A DNA stretch of 5,529 nucleotides, taken from contig CAYIOB010000053.1 of assembly GCA_964364925.1 (NCBI GenBank), positions 1-5,529 on the forward strand, in the 5' to 3' direction. Under the pieces are notes generated by a model. The model was given only the letters and a program-made list of their open reading frames with translations. It ran no database searches and was not told the origin of the DNA. The DNA comes from JAMCZC01 sp964364925. Its GTDB lineage: Bacteria; Patescibacteriota; Microgenomatia; Levybacterales; UBA12049. The position numbers and the translations under genes were made by a program. Positions 1 through 5,086 of this stretch are shown here, in pieces; the stretch's first letter is position 1, and the number at the start of each line of letters is the position of its first letter.

Positions 1-12
1 CAAAATAAAAAA
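1..12 (-). terminator. U-rich 3' end of rnpB, probable terminator using the P1 helix
   Basis: Read on the minus strand, the P1 3' strand of rnpB is followed at once by six T and then ATTTTG. The 14-base P1 strand at 13-26 can pair only with the far 5' strand at 515-528; no strong local hairpin precedes the T-run. If this is an intrinsic terminator, its stem would be the RNase P P1 helix itself. The window ends here, so a further terminator just outside cannot be excluded. Confidence 0.5.
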
Positions 13-88
13 GTTCTTTGGAAGATAGTAAGCCAGATTCTGTTTTATGTTGCAATCTGTCTCAGATTGTGATGATTGGTCACTTCCG

Positions 89-103
89 CCACGTTTGACG
101 TGG
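89..103. repeat. 15-base palindrome forming the P18-like hairpin of rnpB
   Basis: CCACGT-TTG-ACGTGG is a 6-bp perfect stem with a 3-base loop. On the rnpB strand it reads CCACGTCAAACGTGG, one base different from CCACGTCAGACGTGG at 593-607 in the spacer upstream of rnpB. It follows TTTGAGGG on the rnpB strand, matching the position of P18 after the conserved TTGAG segment. It therefore seems to be both a structural helix of the RNA and a member of a local palindrome family. Confidence 0.6.
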
Positions 104-360
104 TGCCCTCAAACTTCGATGCTCCCGTAAAGCTGGTAATTAACTCCGATTAAATCGGAGTAAGCGCATCATTCGGAGGTTGCAGCAGGTAGGATTGCCT
201 TTACCCCGACCCGTACCGTATGGTACAGGTCTGGGGCGTTTCACCCATCAGCCATGATCTTTCGATTTTAGGCCGATGATCGTCTCTGTGGCTCTCCCTT
301 TGAGTTAATTCTCTCAAGGTGTTCAATAAATTTCTTTATTGAACCACTAGCGCTTTTCCA

Positions 361-396
361 TTCGACTTCGCTCAGGAAATCCTGAGTTTCATCGAA
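361..396. repeat. REP-like imperfect palindrome inside rnpB
   Basis: The arms TTCGA/TCGAA and CTCAGGA/TCCTGAG pair around a two-base AA turn, with a CTTCG/TTTCA internal mismatch zone between them. From memory, palindromes with this TTCGA...CTCAG...CTGAG...TCGAA layout are scattered between genes in many CPR and Bacteroidetes genomes; I could not check this. Here it lies within the transcribed RNase P RNA, between the P9-like helix and conserved region II, as an added hairpin. Confidence 0.65.
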
Positions 397-534
397 GGAT
401 TCGCGTCGGAGCTTACGCTCCGTCCCCGGCTTTATCAGGTGCCGTATGGTACCTGACTTTACCCCTGTCTGGACTTTCCTCCCCTTACATAATATATGTG
501 AGGGGTAGCAACTCATCTTCCAAAGAACGGCTAT

Positions 535-563
535 ATTTTACCAAAAAACAGACAAAAAAGAAA
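535..563 (-). promoter_or_regulatory. rnpB promoter (extended -10)
   Basis: Minus strand TGG-TAAAAT at 543-535 is an extended -10 element (TGn plus a TATAAT-like hexamer). Six bases separate it from G528, the first base of the RNase P P1 helix, so the predicted start coincides with the mature 5' end. The -35 region is T-rich; TTTCTT at 563-558, at 17-base spacing, is a weak match. The same TGG-TAAAAT element precedes rmuC, which raises confidence. Confidence 0.7.
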
Positions 564-585
564 CTCCTGAGGTTAATTTAGGCTT

Positions 586-625
586 GGCAAAGCCACGTCA
601 GACGTGGCAAAGCCGAGTCAGATCT
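586..625. repeat. Tandem 20-base repeat with nested palindromes
   Basis: Two adjacent 20-base units, 586-605 and 606-625, both begin GGCAAAGCC and share GTCAGA; about 16 of 20 bases agree. The first contains most of the palindrome CCACGT-CAG-ACGTGG (593-607). An outer GGCTT/AAGCC pairing also lets the minus strand fold into a larger hairpin. A degenerate third piece, CGTCAAACGCG (626-636), continues up to the helicase stop codon. A T-rich stretch occurs on the minus strand only some 20 or more bases later, so this is not a standard intrinsic terminator, although it may help separate the helicase and rnpB transcripts. Confidence 0.6.
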
Positions 626-637
626 CGTCAAACGCGA

Positions 638-3499
638 CTATGCTTGACAGAGTATTTTATATTCACAATTTTGACATAAAACATTTCCGCTGCATTTAAA
701 ATCACTGTTTTCGATTTCCGTTATTTTCGTTATCAAATCATCTTCTAATTTATCCAACTCTTCTTTTTTAAACGTCATAGTTTTCTCGCTATTTCCCTCC
801 AAGAAATGAAGAGTTAAGGTTACGTCTTCCGGTTTACGGTTCAAAATGTTGTCTTTTACGCGGGTTGCCGCAAGCGCATAAATTTCTAACTGAAGCCTGT
901 GTGCTTTATCTGCTTTAGGATTATCTTCTCCTGTTTTGTAATCAATGATTTCAATACCTCCCCCTTTTTTATCAACGCGGTCAATTTTTCCGGATATCTT
1001 TACGCCGTTTTTTAAAATAAATGAAAAAGGTAACTCAACTCCTAAAGGTTTTACCGGAGGGTTACATTCTGTTTTGTAAAATTTTTCCAGAATTTCATTT
1101 GCCTGAAAGAAACGTTCCTGCTCATGTTTTTTATTGTCGTATCCGTCGCTTATCCATTCGTCTTTGAGTATTTTTTTTAGTTCTTTTAGAGATGGAACGC
1201 TGTCTTCCTGAACTTTTTTGTAAAACTTATAAAGCACATTATGCAAAGAAATTCCAAAGCTTTGAACAGCAGCAATGGGGGTGGGAATATTAAATATTAC
1301 CTTGGCTTTGTAGTGTAAGGGGCAAATATCAAACATCTGAAGATTAGAGTATGTTAGATATGTAATTTTAAACGGTTGTTTTTCTTCCTCTTTTTCGTCA
1401 GTTTCTTTATATGCCGAAAGAACTTCGGTAAGAGATAATTGTTGAGCATCTTTTAATACTTTTTCCTGCTCCTGTAGTCTTGGCAGCGCTTCGTAAATAA
1501 ATGGGGAAAGTTTTTTAACGCGTTTTCCGCTGCCGTAAAAATCTGCGGCTGTAAAATACAAAAGCTCTTTTGCACGAGTCATCCCCACGTAAAAAAGTCT
1601 TCTTTCTTCTTCCAGGTGAAAATCCACATTTTTTGGCATTTTTTCCTTAATAATATCAACCGGTAATGGAATTTTTTCTGTTCTATCTCTGGACGGGAAA
1701 CGGTCGGAGACAAGATTCACTAAGAATACCACTTTAAACTCAAGTCCCTTGCTGGAATGGACAGTCAAAATATTAACCGCGTTTCTGTCTCTAATGTCAA
1801 TATCCGCAGCGGTCGGACTGTCTCCCAATTGCATCATAAGGGTAAGCCATTCGACCAAAGTGGATATATTGCTGCCTTCGCGTTCCGTTTCGAAGTTTTT
1901 AATTCTGTCAAAAAACTTTGCGATATTTTGCACACGGCGCTCCTCTTTTACGGAATCGGCTTTCCGGAACGCTTTATAAAGTCCGGAATCAATCAGGAAA
2001 TAATAAAGAATTTGTCCTGCCTGTTCTTTTTTGCTTTTCTGAAGATGGCTCTCTGTCATTTTTTTAAAGCTTTGTAATTTTTCCTGAGTCCCGTGTTTTA
2101 GAAAACTCTGATTAACATCATCAAGCGCCTCAAAGAGCATAAGGTTTTTCTTTTTCGCAAAATTTAAGAGGTAATTTAATTCTACGTAGGGAATATTAAA
2201 AATATCCATAGAAAGCACTCTAAAAAGAGAAACAGAATCAGAAAGATTAGTTAAAAAAGTAAGATAAGCGATTAGATCTTTTATTTCGTCCTGCTGAAAA
2301 AGATATCCCGGTCCTAAAAACTGGTAGGGAATTCTGTGTCTTTGTAAGGCGGTTGTAACAAGCTGCGAATGATTATTTGCGCGTACTAAAATAGCAATGT
2401 CTTTGTACTCATAAGAATTCTTTAAATTTTTTATTGCTTTCGCAATTTCGTCCGCTTCATCTTCGGATCTTTGTTTGTGAATAAAATTTATGTCTTTTTC
2501 TTCCGCATCGGAATGACTTTTGAGCTTCTTACTTATTTTTTCTACGATTTCTAATCTATTAGGATTATTGTGTTGAATAAGCAGATGCGAAGCATCTAGT
2601 ATGGTTTGGGTCGATCTGTAGTTATCAACGAGAGTAATTATTTTTGCCTTCGGAAAAGTTTTCTTAAATTGCAAAACGTTGGAAACCGCCGCTCCTCTAA
2701 ATCTGTAAATGGATTGATCGTCGTCGGCAACTACCGTAATGTTTTTATCATCTCCGGCAAGTAAAATTGCCAGCTCGTTTTGCGCGTAATTGGTATCCTG
2801 AAATTCGTCTACCAACACAAACTCAAACTGATTTTGATATTTTTTCAAGATGCTTCGTCTTTTCCTAAACAGCAGAAGAGTGTTCGAAATAAGATCCGAG
2901 AAATCCATGACTGATTCTTTGGTTTTAAGTTTTTCGTAAGCCGCGAAAGCCCCTGTAAGTTCAAGATATTGCTTTCTGTCGTCAGGCGATTTTTGTTTGT
3001 CTGCCCATTTTAAATATTCATCGGGTATTATATCCTCATCTTTTAATCTTGAAAAATGGGTTAAAAGCGCATCCAAAAATTTAGTCGGATTTCCAAGAGG
3101 TTTAAAAAGTTTAAGTCCCAAATTAAAGATATTTTGGCGCATAAGAAGAACCGATTCCGCCTCCGAAATTAATTTATAATTCGGATCAAGGCCTATGGTA
3201 TGCGCATCATCGCGTAGAATTCTGTCGCAAAACGAATGAAATGTTTGTATCCATAAATTTGTGTAGCCGTAAGGAAGTAAAATATCTACACGCTCCTGCA
3301 TTTCGAAAGCTGCCTTTTCGGTAAAAGTTAAAGCAAGTACTCGCGATGGTTCTACTTTTCTTTCCAAAATTAAATATTTTATGCGCTCGGTTATTACCGT
3401 TGTTTTTCCGGTTCCGGCTCCCGCAATAATAAGAAGAGGACCTTGATTATGCTTTACAGCTTTAAGCTGTTCTTCGTTGAGGTTTTTCTCTGCTTTCAT
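638..3499 (-). CDS. UvrD/Rep-family (SF1A) DNA helicase fused to a RecB-like, Fe-S type PD-(D/E)XK nuclease
   Basis: Predicted ATP-driven 3'-5' DNA helicase with a nuclease tail, acting in the cytoplasm on DNA ends or repair intermediates. Helicase motifs, in order (approximate residues): Q-motif LNEEQ (7-11), Walker A AGAGTGKT (25-32), Ia LTFTEKAA (56-63), Ib TFHSF (85-89), Walker B VDEFQDTN (229-236), III DDDQSIYRFRGA (258-269), IV NYRST (292-296), V VHSSKGLEF (579-587) and VI EEERRLFYVGMTRAK (629-643). An acidic linker near 695-708 leads to the nuclease: CP (725-726), GxxxH ending at His752, Glu about 821, GKIDRVD (836-842), IDYKTG (851-856) and QLEIY (869-873). The chain ends with CxxCx5C; together with the early CP cysteine this is the Fe-S layout of AddB, Cas4 and Adn nucleases. 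At 953 residues it is longer than PcrA/UvrD (about 720-750) by the size of the nuclease. No Shine-Dalgarno precedes the ATG; an extended -10 lies 7 bases upstream. The stop is TAG. Family assignment is firm; the cellular pathway is inferred. Confidence 0.93.
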   Translation of the reverse strand: MKAEKNLNEEQLKAVKHNQGPLLIIAGAGTGKTTVITERIKYLILERKVEPSRVLALTFTEKAAFEMQERVDILLPYGYTNLWIQTFHSFCDRILRDDAHTIGLDPNYKLISEAESVLLMRQNIFNLGLKLFKPLGNPTKFLDALLTHFSRLKDEDIIPDEYLKWADKQKSPDDRKQYLELTGAFAAYEKLKTKESVMDFSDLISNTLLLFRKRRSILKKYQNQFEFVLVDEFQDTNYAQNELAILLAGDDKNITVVADDDQSIYRFRGAAVSNVLQFKKTFPKAKIITLVDNYRSTQTILDASHLLIQHNNPNRLEIVEKISKKLKSHSDAEEKDINFIHKQRSEDEADEIAKAIKNLKNSYEYKDIAILVRANNHSQLVTTALQRHRIPYQFLGPGYLFQQDEIKDLIAYLTFLTNLSDSVSLFRVLSMDIFNIPYVELNYLLNFAKKKNLMLFEALDDVNQSFLKHGTQEKLQSFKKMTESHLQKSKKEQAGQILYYFLIDSGLYKAFRKADSVKEERRVQNIAKFFDRIKNFETEREGSNISTLVEWLTLMMQLGDSPTAADIDIRDRNAVNILTVHSSKGLEFKVVFLVNLVSDRFPSRDRTEKIPLPVDIIKEKMPKNVDFHLEEERRLFYVGMTRAKELLYFTAADFYGSGKRVKKLSPFIYEALPRLQEQEKVLKDAQQLSLTEVLSAYKETDEKEEEKQPFKITYLTYSNLQMFDICPLHYKAKVIFNIPTPIAAVQSFGISLHNVLYKFYKKVQEDSVPSLKELKKILKDEWISDGYDNKKHEQERFFQANEILEKFYKTECNPPVKPLGVELPFSFILKNGVKISGKIDRVDKKGGGIEIIDYKTGEDNPKADKAHRLQLEIYALAATRVKDNILNRKPEDVTLTLHFLEGNSEKTMTFKKEELDKLEDDLITKITEIENSDFKCSGNVLCQNCEYKILCQA

Positions 3500-3506
3500 C
3501 AGAAGT

Positions 3507-3515
3507 ATTGTACCA
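3507..3515 (-). promoter_or_regulatory. Extended -10 promoter abutting the helicase start codon
   Basis: Minus strand TGG-TACAAT at 3515-3507 is a good extended -10 element. Only seven bases lie between it and the ATG at 3499-3497, so transcription would begin at about 3500-3499, at the start codon. There is no recognisable -35 and no Shine-Dalgarno. The reading is a leaderless mRNA. The 65-base gap to the cupredoxin gene shows no terminator, so read-through from upstream is also possible. Confidence 0.55.
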
Positions 3516-3564
3516 CAGAATATTTTACCTAAAACTAGTCGTTAATTTATAATTACCGGTAAAT

Positions 3565-3990
3565 TTATTGAACTATAACTGTTCCGGTCTGGCTTGGATC
3601 TAAGTGATTGTGATATATATATGTTCCCGGTTTATCGAAAACAACTTCAACAGTTGAGCCATTGCCAAACTCTCCGAGATTAAGAAACGGAAACAAAAGA
3701 TGTGTTGGATGAACAGCGGAATGTACGGCTACAGCAGTACCGCTGTTATTTGTCCAAACTACTCTGGTTCCGGTTTTGATTGTTACAGTTTTTGGTTCAA
3801 ATCCTTGAGCTGTTACAGCCACGTCTGCCTTTACAATCTGCTCTTGAGCGGCAGTTGGCACTGTGTTGGTTTCTTGATTTTGAGTAACAGGATTAGCTGT
3901 ATTGTTTCCTTTTGTGTTAAGAAGAGCTACTCCAGCCAAAACTACAACCACGACTGCAAACCCTGCTAATAATAATTTATTGTTATTCAT
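3565..3990 (-). CDS. Membrane-anchored cupredoxin-domain protein with altered metal site
   Basis: A 141-residue protein. Residues 5-25 form one hydrophobic segment (uncleaved anchor or signal peptide, no lipobox Cys), followed by a Asn/Thr/Gln-rich linker to about residue 50. The domain at 53-141 then faces outside. It has the beta-sandwich signature of plastocyanin-like proteins: GFEPKTVTIKTGTRVVWTNNSG (62-84, shown as the VxxGTxVxWTN block), an Asp-Lys-Pro-Gly-Thr-Tyr turn (119-124) and a TGTVIV ending. The canonical YxYHCxxHxxM copper loop reads YIYHNHLDPSQ (124-134), so the Cys, His and Met ligands become Asn128, Asp131 and Gln134. His90, His94, His97, His127 and His129 remain and could bind copper in another way. 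Electron transfer through a type 1 site is therefore unlikely; metal binding or storage at the envelope is a guess. It has its own promoter and the strongest ribosome binding site in the window. The fold is confident, the function unknown. Confidence 0.85.
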   Translation of the reverse strand: MNNNKLLLAGFAVVVVVLAGVALLNTKGNNTANPVTQNQETNTVPTAAQEQIVKADVAVTAQGFEPKTVTIKTGTRVVWTNNSGTAVAVHSAVHPTHLLFPFLNLGEFGNGSTVEVVFDKPGTYIYHNHLDPSQTGTVIVQ

Positions 3991-3995
3991 TTTTC

Positions 3996-4004
3996 ACCCC
4001 CTTT
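3996..4004 (-). promoter_or_regulatory. Shine-Dalgarno site of the cupredoxin gene
   Basis: Minus strand AAAGGGGGT ends six bases before the ATG at 3990-3988. It fixes this start codon and is the only clear ribosome binding site in the window, in contrast to the helicase and rmuC starts, which have none. Confidence 0.75.
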
Positions 4005-4021
4005 CATTAATGAGTAAAATT

Positions 4022-4050
4022 AACATAACATCAATTTTAATCTAATGCAA
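4022..4050 (-). promoter_or_regulatory. Probable promoter of the cupredoxin gene
   Basis: Minus strand TTGCAT (4050-4045) and TATGTT (4027-4022) are spaced by 17 bases, and the spacer ends in TGT, giving an extended -10. Transcription would start near 4015, leaving a leader of about 25 bases that includes the Shine-Dalgarno. The element begins four bases after the rmuC stop codon. The hexamers are only moderate matches. Confidence 0.45.
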
Positions 4051-4053
4051 CAC

Positions 4054-5070
4054 CTATTCTTTTAATTTTTCAACTTCTTTTTCTTCCAAATGTTTTGTGG
4101 AATTTAATTTTTGTCCAATCTGAGAAAATCCGGAGGTTACATTGTTAAATTGAGAATATGCATTATTTAGATGTTTTCCTAAAACTCCCAAACTGTCATT
4201 TACTTTGCTATAGTCAATTTGCAAGGCCCTAAGCATTATAAATACTTCCCTTGATTTTTCTTCTATTCTTTTTCCTTCAAAAGACAAGAGAATTGTTTGA
4301 AGATGCGCATAAAGAGTTGACGGAGAAACGATATAAACTCTTACTCTTCTTGCATAATCCATGAGTTCCGTTTCATTTACTGCCTCATAATAAACCGATT
4401 CGCTTGGAACATACATTAGGGCAAAGTCCATTGTCCCTTCTTCCGGTAAAATATATTTTTTCGAAATTGCATCTATATGTTTTTTTACATCTCGAACAAA
4501 TTCTTTTTGAAAAATTTCTTTTTCTTTTCCTTGAGCTTTTGACATTTTCTGAAAATTTTCCATTGGAAACTTTGAATCAATCGGTAAAATTCCGGCCTCT
4601 GTTTTTATTGCCGCGTCAACTTTTTCCCCCGATTTAAATTCGTATTGCAGATTGAAACTGTTTTTGGGAAACATTTGGGAGATTAAATCTTTTAAGACCT
4701 GTTCGCCGATGTTTCCCCTAAGTTTCGGGCTTTTCAGAAACTCTTGAAGCTCTTTCATGTTTCTGCCGATTTCATTCATCTGCCCGACTTCTTTTCCTAC
4801 ATCTCTCATTGCCAGAGCGGCTTTATCCAGTCTTTCATTAAGTTGTTTGGAATTTTCCTGTAAAGTTTTTATCATGTTAACAGAGGAACTGCTTAAGGCT
4901 TCATTCAAGGTTTTATTAGTAGATTCCAAGGAAGACTGCATAACCTTAAGCCATTGCAAAAGAGCCTCATCTGTTTTGGGCTTTTGAGACAGTTTTTTGT
5001 TTATGAAATAAAGAATAAATAAAAAACCTAAAATTACTACGATACTTATAATTAATAATTCAACTTGCAT
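4054..5070 (-). CDS. rmuC: RmuC-family protein (DNA recombination/inversion limiting factor)
   Basis: RmuC proteins restrain rearrangement at inverted repeats in E. coli and carry a restriction-endonuclease-like core. This 338-residue version begins with one membrane segment (about 4-23), so it is probably tethered to the inner face of the membrane, then a polar, helical coiled-coil-like stretch (about 33-112). The core follows: RGNIGEQVLKDLI (118-130), KVDAAI (150-155), LPIDSKFP (162-169), FALMYVPSESVY (217-228) and SPSTLYAHLQTI (249-260). Glu123, Asp152, Asp165 and Lys167 match the acidic and lysine positions of a PD-(D/E)XK-like site. The C-terminus is a second helical, charged region. It is shorter than E. 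coli RmuC (about 475 residues), mainly through reduced coiled coils. The start has no Shine-Dalgarno but an extended -10 six bases before it. The stop is TAG. A direct nuclease activity is implied by the fold only. Confidence 0.93.
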   Translation of the reverse strand: MQVELLIISIVVILGFLFILYFINKKLSQKPKTDEALLQWLKVMQSSLESTNKTLNEALSSSSVNMIKTLQENSKQLNERLDKAALAMRDVGKEVGQMNEIGRNMKELQEFLKSPKLRGNIGEQVLKDLISQMFPKNSFNLQYEFKSGEKVDAAIKTEAGILPIDSKFPMENFQKMSKAQGKEKEIFQKEFVRDVKKHIDAISKKYILPEEGTMDFALMYVPSESVYYEAVNETELMDYARRVRVYIVSPSTLYAHLQTILLSFEGKRIEEKSREVFIMLRALQIDYSKVNDSLGVLGKHLNNAYSQFNNVTSGFSQIGQKLNSTKHLEEKEVEKLKE

Positions 5071-5076
5071 ATTTAT

Positions 5077-5085
5077 ATTTTACCA
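5077..5085 (-). promoter_or_regulatory. Extended -10 promoter abutting the rmuC start codon
   Basis: Minus strand TGG-TAAAAT (5085-5077) is identical to the rnpB element. Exactly six bases separate it from the A of the rmuC ATG at 5070, the same distance that separates the rnpB element from its predicted first base. It starts one base after the tsaD stop codon and fills most of the 16-base gap. No clear -35 is seen. It predicts a leaderless rmuC mRNA. Confidence 0.6.
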
Positions 5086-5086
5086 C

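Larger units (their letters stand above)
13..528 (-). ncRNA. rnpB: RNase P RNA, bacterial type, enlarged
   Basis: Catalytic RNA of ribonuclease P, which cuts 5' leaders from pre-tRNAs together with the RnpA protein. Conserved blocks, in transcript order: GAGGAAAGTCC (471-481), ACAGAGA (283-289), GGGTGAAACGCC (235-246) and ACAGAATCTGGCTTAC (28-43). Helices I can read: P1 (515-528 with 13-26, 14 bp perfect), P2 (508-512 with 49-53), P3 hairpin (481-505, 11 bp), P8-like hairpin (436-455), P9-like hairpin (407-422), P13-like hairpin (about 213-226), P15-like stem (166-170 with 118-122) enclosing a hairpin (143-161), P18-like hairpin (89-103) and an extra hairpin (53-69). At about 516 nt it is over 100 nt longer than E. 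coli or Bacillus RNase P RNA. Most of the excess lies between the P9-like helix and ACAGAGA: a REP-like palindrome (361-396), a 10-bp AT-rich hairpin (321-344) and a small hairpin (300-317). The P13/P14 area seems reduced to one hairpin. Identity is secure; helix names are my inference. An 82-codon open frame inside it is not a gene. Confidence 0.95.

Noticed and set aside
268..516. 82-codon open frame on the minus strand
   Set aside because: It lies wholly inside rnpB, on the same strand, across the conserved GAGGAAAGTCC and ACAGAGA blocks and several hairpins. Its protein resembles no family I know, and no ribosome binding site precedes it.
13..528. CRISPR array, tmRNA or group I intron as explanation for the palindrome-rich left end
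   Set aside because: There are no evenly spaced identical repeats, no tag reading frame and no intron core; four RNase P conserved blocks in the right order plus P1, P2 and P3 pairings settle the identity.
593..607. Intrinsic terminator of the helicase gene
   Set aside because: The hairpin is good, but no T-run follows directly on the minus strand; the nearest T-rich tract is too far away and belongs to the rnpB promoter region.
1749..2077. Two overlapping plus-strand open frames (76 and 106 codons)
   Set aside because: They are antisense to the helicase coding sequence, which has conserved motifs throughout; their products show no recognisable domain.
3700..3969. Plus-strand open frame of 89 codons
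   Set aside because: Antisense to the cupredoxin gene, with Cys-, Ser- and Tyr-rich composition typical of a shadow frame.
3987..4007. Six-codon upstream frame (MKGGEK) whose TGA overlaps the cupredoxin ATG
   Set aside because: Its codons are simply the Shine-Dalgarno sequence read as protein; it has no ribosome binding site of its own, so translational coupling is unlikely, although the ATGA overlap is real.
4404..4987. Two plus-strand open frames antisense to rmuC (77 and 76 codons)
   Set aside because: Leu/Phe/Ser-rich translations of the complement of a well-supported gene, with no start signals.
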